Shown here: positions 9,819 to 18,467 of the stretch, piece by piece
How the letters are laid out: each line of letters starts with the position of its first letter
How positions within the stretch are numbered: the first letter of the stretch is position 1
Assembly (NCBI GenBank): GCA_016719565.1
Contig: JADJYU010000001.1
Location: 62,001 to 126,000, forward strand
Length of the DNA stretch: 64,000 nt
DNA from: Ignavibacteria bacterium
GTDB taxonomy: Bacteria; Bacteroidota; Ignavibacteria; Tepidaquicellales; Tepidaquicellaceae
Reading direction: 5' to 3'
Made by a program: the position numbers and the translations under genes
The notes under the pieces: generated by a model
Databases searched by the model: none
Seen by the model: only the letters and a program-made list of their open reading frames with translations
What the model was told of the DNA's origin: nothing

Positions 9819-9848
9819 TTTAAATTTCTAAAATAATTCTAAATAAAA

Positions 9849-9880
9849 AAGACAGGCTGAAAAGTCTGTCTTTTTTTTTA
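9849..9880 (+). terminator. rho-independent terminator, copy 1
   Basis: Ten-base stem AAGACAGGCT / AGTCTGTCTT closed by a GAAA tetraloop (9849-9872), one G-U pair, followed by a run of T. It ends the first IgGFc-like gene. The same hairpin with a perfect stem follows the second copy at 12566. Confidence 0.9.
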
Positions 9881-10009
9881 TTTGCAGATTAAATTAAATT
9901 CTCAGTATAATTGAAAATTATTTTTTTTTGCTGATTTAGTATCCTGCATTTAAAAAAATAAAATTTAATGTAAGTATATAAGAAATGTATTAGTGCAAAA
10001 AAAATGTAA

Positions 10010-10040
10010 TTGAACAGATATACTTAAAGTATTAGTTTTG
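10010..10040 (+). promoter_or_regulatory. promoter of second IgGFc-like gene (TTGAAC-17-TAGTTTTG)
   Basis: TTGAAC at 10010-10015 and TAGTTTTG at 10033-10040, again a TAnnTTTG match with 17-base spacing. It is homologous to the element at 7300-7330. The predicted start site is near 10047. The 130 bases between the upstream terminator and this promoter hold nothing recognisable. Confidence 0.7.
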
Positions 10041-10046
10041 ATTAAA

Positions 10047-10403
10047 CAAAATTAATTACATAGAAATTTTTACACCATCCAATTGACAAATCTAAGATCA
10101 AATAACTTTTCAACTGTTTAGAGAAATTATATTTATTTTCATAAAAATTCTGACAAAGAATTTTAATTAATCTGCAGGGAGGTTTATATCATAAAAATCA
10201 CACATCAATTCAAAATTACTTTAGAAATTTAACAATTTGATTTTTTAAAAATCAAAACTTTAAATTTGTTGAGTAAATACACACAGCCTTATTGAATATT
10301 CTTACTTAATGTAAGTATATTTATTTTCTTCTATTTTTGTATTCGTTTCAGAAAGGAAACAAACTAAATAATTAATTTTTTAATTAAACCGAAAGGTAAA
10401 GAA
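10047..10403 (+). promoter_or_regulatory. conserved ~355-nt 5' leader, copy 2
   Basis: Counterpart of the leader at 7337-7685. Shared elements in order: GGGAGGTTTATAT (about 10178), the hairpin TTGATTTT-TTA-AAAATCAA (10237-10255), AATACACACAG (about 10276), and ACCGAAAGGTAAAGAA before the start codon. Sequence between the blocks has drifted, while the blocks and the spacing are kept. Confidence 0.55.
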
Positions 10404-12533
10404 ATGAAAACAATTAAAAGATTTCTTACAGTGATGGTTGTTTTAATTATTGCTGTTATGTGTTCAGGATTATCAAAAGCACAGGATACAAAAGGTACGG
10501 ATTTCTGGTTTATGTTTAACAGAAATGATCTGAGTTCACCGCAGGTACTAAGTCTCTTTATTACAAGCGATGTCAATACATCAGGTAATGTAGACATTGC
10601 CGGATTAGGATTTTCGACTCCGTTTAATGTTACTGCAAATACAGTAACAACAGTAATTATACCAAACGCAGCATCAGTTCATGTATCAGATGCAGTTGGT
10701 AATCTCGGTATTCATGTAACATCATTACAGGAGGTTACTGTGTATGGATTGAACAGAGTTAATTTTACAACAGATGCATTTCTGGCATTACCGACAGATA
10801 TCCTCGGCACGGATTACATTTATTTGAATTATAAAGATAACGGAAACGGTCATCTTATGGGAATAATTGGTACGCAAAATAATACTACTGTAACGATTAC
10901 TCCGAAAATTGCATTGGGACCGCATCCTGCCAATATTCCTTATAATATTACTTTACAGCAAGGTGAGACATATGAAATACTACAGCAAACAGCAAATTCA
11001 GAATTAACCGGTTCAACAATTACATCTGATAAACCGATCGGATTAATGGGTGTTCACAGATGTGTTAATGTTCCTATTGGAATCTGCTGCTGTGATCATA
11101 TAGTGGAAATGCTTTTTCCGACAAATACCTGGGGAAAGAATTTTATAACTTACCCTTTAGCAACAAGATTAAACGGTGATCACTGGAGAATTCTTGCATC
11201 TGAAAATGCAACGACGGTATCAATTGACGGAGTTCCGCAGCCACTGATTAATTCCGGAGATTATATTGAAATTTCATTGACAGCAGGCGCATCTATAAAT
11301 TCTGATAAGCCTGTAATGGTAGCACAATATTGTAATTCACAAAGTGTGGATAATGTAGTATCAGATCCTTTTATGATGTTAATTCCTCCTTATGAGCAAT
11401 TCCTTGCAGCATATACTGTTTCAACACCTGCTTCAGGATTCGCGCAAAATTTCATAAACGTAGTTGTTCCAAATGCAATCGTCGGTTCAATGACTTTAGA
11501 CGGAGTACCGGTACCTTCAGTAAATTTTACTCCAATAGGCGCAACCGGATTTTCAGGAGCTCAGTTACCGGTAGCATTAGGTTCGCATAATTTATCAGGA
11601 TCACTACCATTCGGATGTTTTGTTTATGGATATGATTCTTTTGACTCTTACGGATATCCCGGAGGCGGTTCATTATCACAAATTGCAGTTGTATCTACTC
11701 TAGACGTTACTCCTGAAAATGCAACTAATGAAATAAATACTCCTCATTGCCTGAACGGTTTGGTACTTGATAATTTAGGAGTACCAGTTTCAGGAGTAAG
11801 AGTTGACTTCTTAATTTCCGGAGCAAATCCGGGCGCTGGCTTTGCATTTACTAATGCTGCCGGTATTGCTCAGTATTGTTATACCGGAACTGTAGTAGGG
11901 AAAGACACAATAATAGGATCAACCGGAAACTTAGTCGATACAGTATTCAAGACGTGGATCGATGATCCGCTGCCTGTTGAATTAAGTTCATTTGTTTCGT
12001 CAATTAACGGTAAAGATGTTACATTAATCTGGAGTACGGCTTTTGAAATTAATAACTCAGGATTTGATATTGAAAGATCTTTAGTTAATGGACAATGGAC
12101 AAAAGCCGGATTTGTAAACGGTAACGGTACAACTTCCGAACAGCAGAACTATACGTTTACAGATAAAAATCTGAACAGCGGAACATATAATTACAGGTTA
12201 AAACAAATTGACTATAACGGCAGTTTTGAATATTTCAATTTGAGCAATGAAGTAGTTATCGCAATACCTGCAAAATTCAATTTATCTCAAAACTATCCGA
12301 ACCCGTTCAATCCGTCTACAAAAATACAGTTTGAGATTCCTGTAGATGCAAATGTAAAGTTATCGGTATATGATAACAGCGGTAAGTTAGTATCCGTAAT
12401 TTCTGATGGGTTTAAACCGGCGGGTTATTACACGGTAGATTTTAATGCAGCAAATCTTTCAAGCGGAGTTTATTTCTATAAGCTTGAAACTCCTCAGTAT
12501 ACTAAAGTATTGAAAATGAGCGTTATAAAATAA
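10404..12533 (+). CDS. T9SS-secreted IgGFc-binding-like protein, copy 2
   Basis: A 709-residue paralogue of the upstream gene with the same order of parts: signal peptide (1-26, ending SKAQD), IgGFc-binding-like domain opening at TKGTDFWFMF, Big-1-like Ig domain, fibronectin-like region and T9SS sorting domain with SQNYPNPFNPSTKI. The C-terminal 190 residues are almost identical to copy 1, while the N-terminal domain has diverged more (for example CCCDHIVEM against FCDHICEM). This pattern fits a tandem duplication in which the secretion half is constrained or gene-converted and the exposed half varies. It has its own promoter, leader and terminator, so the two are separate transcription units. 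Confidence 0.85.
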   Translation: MKTIKRFLTVMVVLIIAVMCSGLSKAQDTKGTDFWFMFNRNDLSSPQVLSLFITSDVNTSGNVDIAGLGFSTPFNVTANTVTTVIIPNAASVHVSDAVGNLGIHVTSLQEVTVYGLNRVNFTTDAFLALPTDILGTDYIYLNYKDNGNGHLMGIIGTQNNTTVTITPKIALGPHPANIPYNITLQQGETYEILQQTANSELTGSTITSDKPIGLMGVHRCVNVPIGICCCDHIVEMLFPTNTWGKNFITYPLATRLNGDHWRILASENATTVSIDGVPQPLINSGDYIEISLTAGASINSDKPVMVAQYCNSQSVDNVVSDPFMMLIPPYEQFLAAYTVSTPASGFAQNFINVVVPNAIVGSMTLDGVPVPSVNFTPIGATGFSGAQLPVALGSHNLSGSLPFGCFVYGYDSFDSYGYPGGGSLSQIAVVSTLDVTPENATNEINTPHCLNGLVLDNLGVPVSGVRVDFLISGANPGAGFAFTNAAGIAQYCYTGTVVGKDTIIGSTGNLVDTVFKTWIDDPLPVELSSFVSSINGKDVTLIWSTAFEINNSGFDIERSLVNGQWTKAGFVNGNGTTSEQQNYTFTDKNLNSGTYNYRLKQIDYNGSFEYFNLSNEVVIAIPAKFNLSQNYPNPFNPSTKIQFEIPVDANVKLSVYDNSGKLVSVISDGFKPAGYYTVDFNAANLSSGVYFYKLETPQYTKVLKMSVIK

Positions 12534-12565
12534 AATTAAATTTTCAAAAAAATTCTTAATTTTAT

Positions 12566-12594
12566 AAGACAGGCTGAAAAGCCTGTCTTTTTTT
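12566..12594 (+). terminator. rho-independent terminator, copy 2
   Basis: Perfect ten-base stem AAGACAGGCT / AGCCTGTCTT with a GAAA loop (12566-12589), followed by a T tract. Duplicate of the terminator at 9849. Confidence 0.92.
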
Positions 12595-12681
12595 TAAAAT
12601 TTAGAAAATTTTTAAATTTCATATTAGAATCTAAATATCTATTTTAATAACAATTTTATAAATATAAATGAAGGGGAAAGC

Positions 12682-14109
12682 ATGAAAAAGTTTTTATTAA
12701 TTCTATTTACATTAACACTATTTATTACTACGCAGTCAGACGCTCAGTTCAAAGATTATGTTATGAAAGGCGGTATTCAGTATAATCAGCTTATGCCGTT
12801 TTCGGAATTCAAAGCATCATATTCATACACTGCAAGAGCATATTTGGCTTTTGAATTATCAAGACTTCTCGCTATTGAGATAGGCGGAGGATTCGGTCAG
12901 TACAAAACTGAAGATGATTTTAACACATACTCTACAGGTACAAGCAGTGATAAAAATTATGTAAAATCTGATATAATCCCGATCGACGCCAGATTAAGAA
13001 TTTCACCGGGAAATTCGAACAACTGGAATCCATATTTTTACGGCGGTATTGGTCTGATGAAATACGTTACAAAAGAACTTCCTGTCAATCCAAACGTTCC
13101 TGATTATTTTGAAGATGCAAGCGGCTGGACGGCATTTATTCCTCTCGGTATCGGAACAGAGATAAGAATGTCTGATAATGTAATGCTCGATGTCAGCGGC
13201 GGTGTTACATATCCTTTCACTGATCTTCTGAATAATTTTGTAATGGGCAGCTGGGAAGACGCATCAGCTAATCTGTCGCTCGGTCTTACCTTTGCCGGCA
13301 GCGACGATTGTGATACTGATACAGACAAAGACGGTCTGACGAAGTGCCGCGAAGAAGAGCTTGGTACCAACCCGAATATTGCTGATACTGACGGTGACGG
13401 TTTACTGGATGGTGAAGAAGTAATGACTTATATGACCAATCCTTTAAACAAAGATACTGACGGTGATACTTTATGGGATGGTGCTGAAGTGAAACAACAC
13501 AGAACAGATCCTCTCAAAAAAGATACTGACGGTGACAGATTAATGGATAACGAAGAGATCAATACTTATTTTACAATTCCGACTGATACTGATACTGATG
13601 ATGACGGTCTGATGGACGGAGACGAAGTCTTAACTTATAAAACAGATCCTAAGGCATTTGATACTGATCTCGGAACTATCAGCGATGGAGTGGAAGTAGG
13701 CAGGGGCACTAATCCGCTTGATCCTTCCGATGATCTTCCAAAGCCAAAAGAAGAACCGATCAAAGTAGGACAGGTTATAACGCTTGAAGGAATCAATTTC
13801 GAAACAAACAGATCTGATATTTCATCTTTTTCTGAAGATATTCTCGAAAGAGCTTTGGGATATATGAGAGATAATCCTGAACTTGAAGTTGAGATCAGCG
13901 GTCATACCGATATAACTGGAAGCAGGGAACATAACATGGGACTTTCCGAAAGAAGAGCTGAATCAGTAAAAGCATGGTTCGTATCTAAAGGAATTTCACC
14001 ATCAAGGATCATAACCGTCGGGTACGGTCCTGATCAGCCTGTAGGTTCAAATGATACAGAAGAAGGAAGATTCAAAAACAGAAGAATTGACTTCAAGAGA
14101 ATAAAATAG
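12682..14109 (+). CDS. OmpA-family outer membrane protein with TSP3 repeats
   Basis: A 475-residue protein: signal peptide (about 1-21), N-terminal eight-strand-type barrel (about 22-208), five to six thrombospondin type-3 calcium-binding repeats (about 211-335; the DTDGDGLLDGEE pattern repeats with aspartates in calcium-loop positions), and a C-terminal OmpA peptidoglycan-binding domain (about 360-475) with the EISGHTDITGS and RRAESVKAWF motifs. It tethers the outer membrane to the wall. The start is preceded by a clear purine-rich RBS (AAGGGGAAAGC). It stands alone behind the duplicated secreted genes and is closed by its own terminator. Confidence 0.9.
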   Translation: MKKFLLILFTLTLFITTQSDAQFKDYVMKGGIQYNQLMPFSEFKASYSYTARAYLAFELSRLLAIEIGGGFGQYKTEDDFNTYSTGTSSDKNYVKSDIIPIDARLRISPGNSNNWNPYFYGGIGLMKYVTKELPVNPNVPDYFEDASGWTAFIPLGIGTEIRMSDNVMLDVSGGVTYPFTDLLNNFVMGSWEDASANLSLGLTFAGSDDCDTDTDKDGLTKCREEELGTNPNIADTDGDGLLDGEEVMTYMTNPLNKDTDGDTLWDGAEVKQHRTDPLKKDTDGDRLMDNEEINTYFTIPTDTDTDDDGLMDGDEVLTYKTDPKAFDTDLGTISDGVEVGRGTNPLDPSDDLPKPKEEPIKVGQVITLEGINFETNRSDISSFSEDILERALGYMRDNPELEVEISGHTDITGSREHNMGLSERRAESVKAWFVSKGISPSRIITVGYGPDQPVGSNDTEEGRFKNRRIDFKRIK

Positions 14110-14132
14110 TTCTGATTATTTATTATTAAAAG

Positions 14133-14169
14133 AAAGCTGTTTCCTTTAATCAGGAAACAGCTTTTTTTA
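14133..14169 (+). terminator. rho-independent terminator after the OmpA gene
   Basis: Thirteen-base stem AAAGCTGTTTCCT / AGGAAACAGCTTT (14133-14145 and 14152-14164), six-base loop, then T tract. It sits between two convergent genes, and its A-rich left arm could serve cobB on the other strand. Confidence 0.92.
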
Positions 14170-14197
14170 TTTTGTATATGCTTGTACTTTTTAATTA

Positions 14198-14890
14198 CTA
14201 TTTCATAAGTTCATTCACAAGTGACACAGTACCAGCTGTTGCTTTATCTCTAATATGCGTAAGATTAGGATAATCAAAATACAGCTCAGGTTCCACGGGA
14301 TCTATCAGATATTTTTTAATATCCGGTTCAGCAAACTGCATCAATCCCGCCGCAGGATATACTACAAGCGACGTTCCAATAACAATAAAAATTTTCGCTT
14401 CGAGAGCAGCCTTAACCGCATCATCCATTTTAGGAACCAACTCTCCGAACCAGACTATAAATGGTCTGAGCTGGGACCCGAGTTCGCATTTATCACCTTC
14501 GTTAATATCCATTCCGTTCAGATCATATATTAGTTCAGGATTTAGGGTGCTTTGAGATTTATTAAGCTCGCCATGCAGATGAATTATGTCATTAGATCCC
14601 GCCCTTTCATGAAGGTCATCTACATTTTGCGTAACAATTGTTACATCATACATTTCTTCAAGTCTTACGAGAGCTTTATGAGCTTCATTCGGCTCGGCGT
14701 TTGCGAGCTGTCTGCGCCTCTGATTATAAAACTCCAGCACAAGCTTCCGGTTGCGTCTCCATCCTTCCGGAGATGCAACATCCATTACATTATGTCCTTC
14801 CCATAATCCGCCTGCATCTCTGAAAGTAGAAAGTCCGCTTTCTGCGCTGATCCCTGCTCCGGTAAGAACTACAATTTTTTTTCTTTTCAT
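14198..14890 (-). CDS. cobB: Sir2-type NAD-dependent protein deacylase
   Basis: A 230-residue class III sirtuin. The NAD-binding GAGISAESGLSTFRDAGGLWE (split here: GAGISAESG at 11-19) and TQNVDDLHERAG motifs are intact, and the catalytic histidine lies in HLHGEL. FYNQRRRQ provides the Y-x-x-R pair that, in class III enzymes, favours removal of succinyl and malonyl groups. The zinc-binding tetracysteine module is missing: between HGEL and LRPFIVWFGE only one cysteine remains. Zinc-less members of this family are known in other bacteria, so this need not abolish activity. It is encoded after the terminator of the respiratory operon, so it is probably transcribed separately. Confidence 0.88.
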   Translation of the reverse strand: MKRKKIVVLTGAGISAESGLSTFRDAGGLWEGHNVMDVASPEGWRRNRKLVLEFYNQRRRQLANAEPNEAHKALVRLEEMYDVTIVTQNVDDLHERAGSNDIIHLHGELNKSQSTLNPELIYDLNGMDINEGDKCELGSQLRPFIVWFGELVPKMDDAVKAALEAKIFIVIGTSLVVYPAAGLMQFAEPDIKKYLIDPVEPELYFDYPNLTHIRDKATAGTVSLVNELMK

Positions 14891-14906
14891 GAACTGACCT
14901 CTATGT

Positions 14907-14937
14907 AAAAAAAAAGCGAAGCATAACTTCGCTTTTT
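14907..14937 (-). terminator. terminator of the ACIII/cytochrome oxidase operon
   Basis: Perfect eleven-base stem AAAAAGCGAAG / CTTCGCTTTTT (14911-14921 and 14927-14937) with a five-base loop. On the minus strand it is followed by an uninterrupted T tract (complement of 14907-14915). It lies 19 bases beyond the last gene of the operon. Confidence 0.92.
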
Positions 14938-14955
14938 AAATTCTGAATTCCCGGA

Positions 14956-16321
14956 TTATTTCTTTCCGGAAACTTTATCAATTAAATACTGAGAAACTGC
15001 GGCTGCTTCTTTCGGCTTAAGACCGGGATTCGGCATAGGCGGATAATCCGGACTGATCTTTGTCGGATTTAAAATAAAGTCAGCGAGTTTTTTAATATCA
15101 CCGTTATATTTCGGAACGGTTAAATTATATGGAGGGCCCGACAAGTTTTGTATCAAAGCCGTGACATGCCGAACAGATCTTAGTGAAAATTTCTTCTCCG
15201 TTAACTCCTTCTGTATTAATTGTTTTTGTTTTCTTTTCCTTATGAAGTTCTTCCGCTTTGAGACTTATTATTTCAAGATGTTTGTAACTCGCTGTGCCGA
15301 ATGCTGACTGATTTTTCATAATTATAAATCCGCATGATAATATCACAAAATAAAAAGCTGCTCCAATATACTTCATGTCCGAATTCTTAATTACCGCATA
15401 AAGGAAATTGCAGAGCATTAAAAGTGATACAAACGCAAGTCCGGTATAAACAAACACTGAACCCGACAATGCCGAATTCGGTGTCATATAGAAACTGAAA
15501 AACAGAACTACAGGAGTCAGCGCCGCACCTGTAAATGCAATATTGCCGGCAATCTTTTTTACAAAATTGGAATACTCTTTATCCATGTCATGCATTCCTC
15601 CCTGCCAGCTGAAGAAAAAGAAAAGGATCGCGCTGCCTGTGACTGCAGCCGATAAGACAAGAATGAATAGAAAATTTACAAAAGTCGCGCCTGATAAAAA
15701 CATCTGCGCAATGTTTTGAAAATCCTGATACTTCTCGGAGAACTGAGCAATCGTTATCCCTCCTGCAAAAAATGTGGCTGTAAGTAATAAAAGAACAAAC
15801 CCATACAATCCTGAATTAGAATTTGTATTCATTATGTCAAACTCGTAATCTGTAACTTCCTCCGGAAGCTGTTTATCAAGCTCATGCTTATTCAAACCGG
15901 TAATTCCTTTGAAAGTCTCAATAAGAGATTCAATCTGAAAAGTGTTCTGATAACTGTAAATAAAATTTACGGCAAGGGCGAGAAAAAGAGTAGCTACAAA
16001 TAATAAACTAACGCTGATAACCTTTACTTCAAAAAGCAGCTGAGCATAACAGAATGTAATTGAAAGCAGCGGAATAATTCCAAGTCCTACGCCGACAAAT
16101 CTGTTAATGGCAAGTTTGTCAATTACATCTTTCGCAAACCTGATGAACAGTTTGTTTTTTTTCTTTCTGCCGTAAGCATTGAAAATAACCGAGAAAGCCG
16201 TTCCGCCGATAAGCATTCCGAAAAAAGGAATAAATATAAGAAGGGACATTACTAGAATTATCTTCAGCAGCGAGAGATGCTGAGCCGTAGCGGGGATTAC
16301 TAAATTATCTAAAAAATCCAT
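14956..16321 (-). CDS. polytopic membrane protein with C-terminal cytochrome c domain (frameshifted)
   Basis: The reconstructed protein is about 454 residues. The first 370 hold about eight membrane helices with no motif I can name; the arrangement faintly recalls cytochrome bd-like or other haem-bearing quinol-side proteins, but I do not assign it. The tail carries a single class I haem site CSACH. As assembled the frame breaks right after the haem motif (stop at 15125), and the rest of the cytochrome fold, including the Met-ligand region YPPMPNPGLKP, continues in another frame to 14956. One extra base in GGGCCC at 15134-15139 explains it. It is last in the operon, so it may deliver electrons to the oxidase, whose subunit II lacks a fused cytochrome. 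Function inferred from context only. Confidence 0.7.
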
Positions 16322-16350
16322 TTGTGAATTTAATGATTATATTAAAAATT

Positions 16351-17274
16351 TTATTCCGAAATTAATTTAAGTAGTTTATCAACTGACAATATCGTTATTA
16401 TCAGTAAAGTAAAAATGTTAATATTTATAAACATATTCTTAAAGCTTTTTTTATCACCAGTCCTGTTTAAAAATTTCAGGGACATTGTAAATATCCAGAA
16501 GCAAAGTATTGTAAGCAGAGCGTTTGAAATATAATAATTCAGTATCCCGAAAAAGTTTATGCTCAGCGCAACCGCAATGGTAAGGAGTATCCAGGTAAAA
16601 GTAATTCTGATCAGCTGCGTCTGCGATAAAATATTTGTCAAAGTCGGAAAACCTCCCTTATCATAATCTTTACCGTAAACTAAAAGCAGGATCCAGAAGT
16701 GCGGGATCTGCCAGATGAAAAAGTAAGCTGCTATCAAAAGTATTTTATCATCACCAAGTGAACCTCCTGCAGCTGTCCATCCGGCTAACGGAGGTAAAGC
16801 TCCGACCAGCGAACCTGGAATTATTGCAAGCGCCATTACTTTTTTCAGCGGAGTGTAAACCGCATTGTACCAGAGAAATGTAAATAAACCAATATAAAGA
16901 GTCAGAAGATTTGTCTTCAGAAAAAGTACAGCTGATCCCGCAAACAGGAAAAATACCGATACGGTTATAACAAAAGCAGGTGTTACCAGACCTGAAGGGA
17001 TCGGTCTTCCTTTAGTTCTGTCCATCAGAATATCGGTACCTCTTTCCTGAAAATGATTCATAGAAGCGGCTCCGCATGCGAGCAGAAAAATTCCTATCAC
17101 GGGATAAAAAGAAAACTGGCTTAGATCATTTAAAGCAAGTATATAACCGAGCGTTGTTGTAAACGCAACCAGAACGGTTATTCTGATCTTTGTAATTTCA
17201 GGAATAACTCTTAAGCGGAAAATGATTTCCTCTGTTAAGCTTAAATTCTTTTTATATGTATCTGAAGTATGAAT
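16351..17274 (-). CDS. ctaB: protohaem IX farnesyltransferase (haem o synthase)
   Basis: A UbiA-family membrane prenyltransferase that makes haem o for the oxidase. The first Asp-rich motif is in NHFQERGTDILMDRTKGRP, with the conserved RP-(I/L)-PSG following, and the second region is YGKDYDKGGFPTL. The first ordinary start codon, GTG at 17100, would remove the first helix. Homology (PEITKIRITVLVAFTTTLGY) continues upstream in frame to a stop near 17293, yet there is no ATG, GTG or TTG in that stretch. An ATT at 17274, ten bases after ctaC, would give 307 residues, a normal length. So either a rare ATT start is used or the N-terminus has a sequence error. I report the longer span with that caveat. 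Confidence 0.82.
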   Translation of the reverse strand: MHTSDTYKKNLSLTEEIIFRLRVIPEITKIRITVLVAFTTTLGYILALNDLSQFSFYPVIGIFLLACGAASMNHFQERGTDILMDRTKGRPIPSGLVTPAFVITVSVFFLFAGSAVLFLKTNLLTLYIGLFTFLWYNAVYTPLKKVMALAIIPGSLVGALPPLAGWTAAGGSLGDDKILLIAAYFFIWQIPHFWILLLVYGKDYDKGGFPTLTNILSQTQLIRITFTWILLTIAVALSINFFGILNYYISNALLTILCFWIFTMSLKFLNRTGDKKSFKNMFININIFTLLIITILSVDKLLKLISE

Positions 17275-17284
17275 ATTCTGAAAT

Positions 17285-18040
17285 TTATTTTTTTAAAGTA
17301 TCAGTTTGTTTAATGTCCGAAGCGGGTGTTACTTTTTTAAGAGAATCCTTATTTGCTCCTGAATTCAGTGAGTCGGTTTTTACTCCGGCTGTATCAGTAA
17401 TTGTAAGAGGTGTTACCATTGCGCTGTCTTTTTTGGTCGTATCAGCCGGCATGGTATTTTTCCATATCTCATACTGATCTTCCGGCATTACATTTATCGG
17501 CGCATACATGAAGGAATGATTTAATCCGCAGTATTCCGCACATGCAGCGTAAAATGTTCCAAGCTCTGCTGTCCTGATCCAGAAATAATTCTGAGCGCCG
17601 GGAACGGCATCTTCTTTCACCCTGAACTGCGGGAGGTAGAAACTGTGCAGTACATCCTGAGACGTGATCTCAAATTTTACATTTTTATTATGCGGCAGAT
17701 TCAGCGTATCGGATTTCTTCTGATTGTCATATTCAAATGTCCATTTCCACATCTGACCTGTTACTTTAACAACCATAGCATCTTTAGGCACATCGCGCAT
17801 ATTTATAAATCCCGCCCAGCTGATATAAAACATATACAGCACAATAATTATCGGCACTACTGTCCATATCACTTCAACAGTAGTGTTGCCTTCAATATTT
17901 TCCGGAACAGGATTTCTCTTCTTGCTGTACTTGAATACAAAATACAGCATGGCTGCTGTTATCAGCAGCAATAACAATATTGATATACCGTTTATTATCC
18001 AAAAGGTAACATCAACTTCATTTATTATGCTTGGTCTCAT
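17285..18040 (-). CDS. ctaC: cytochrome c oxidase subunit II
   Basis: A 251-residue subunit II. Two N-terminal membrane helices (about 14-37 and 58-78) anchor a periplasmic cupredoxin domain. The CuA ligands are all present: H132, C167, E169, C171, H175 and M178 in CAEYCGLNHSFM. There is no fused cytochrome c domain; the C-terminus is instead a Thr/Ser/Lys/Asp-rich tail (about 198-251). Its place after ctaD-E-F, not before ctaD, is unusual compared with most cta operons. It accepts electrons from a separate cytochrome c, of which this operon encodes three candidates. Confidence 0.95.
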   Translation of the reverse strand: MRPSIINEVDVTFWIINGISILLLLLITAAMLYFVFKYSKKRNPVPENIEGNTTVEVIWTVVPIIIVLYMFYISWAGFINMRDVPKDAMVVKVTGQMWKWTFEYDNQKKSDTLNLPHNKNVKFEITSQDVLHSFYLPQFRVKEDAVPGAQNYFWIRTAELGTFYAACAEYCGLNHSFMYAPINVMPEDQYEIWKNTMPADTTKKDSAMVTPLTITDTAGVKTDSLNSGANKDSLKKVTPASDIKQTDTLKK

Positions 18041-18102
18041 GATTTAAAATCTGTTAATTACTTTTTTATCTGAAAAAAAATCAAAAAATTAATTTACTTT
18101 TC

Positions 18103-18441
18103 TTATTCGTATCTGAAAGTAAGATCAAAAAATGTCAGAACTAAAACTACAATAAATATCAGCATACAAACTCCGACAAATATTTTAAACACTTTATTGT
18201 CAAACTTAAGATGCATGAAAAAATTAATTACGAACATGGTCTTAACGGTGGCAATTATCAGAGCAACAGTAAGAGCGAGACTTCCCAAATTTATACCTGA
18301 GACTGAGACAGTTATTGAAGTCAGCGCAAGCAGTCCGATCCACACAAGAACGTTTACTCCGTAACTCGGATGATGCGCTTCAGCAATATGTCCGTCATTG
18401 TGTTCCGAATGTTCTGAATGTTCCGAATTGTGATTATCCAT
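18103..18441 (-). CDS. ctaF: cytochrome c oxidase subunit IV (prokaryotic type)
   Basis: A 112-residue protein with three membrane helices (about 28-48, 52-73, 85-107), the layout of the small COX4_pro/CtaF subunit that stabilises aa3/caa3 oxidases. The N-terminal tail is rich in His, Glu and Ser (HNSEHSEHSEHNDGH), which could bind metal, but nothing is proven. It lies between subunits III and II with short gaps. Confidence 0.85.
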   Translation of the reverse strand: MDNHNSEHSEHSEHNDGHIAEAHHPSYGVNVLVWIGLLALTSITVSVSGINLGSLALTVALIIATVKTMFVINFFMHLKFDNKVFKIFVGVCMLIFIVVLVLTFFDLTFRYE

Positions 18442-18467
18442 TTTATATTTATATTAAAAATTTTTCT

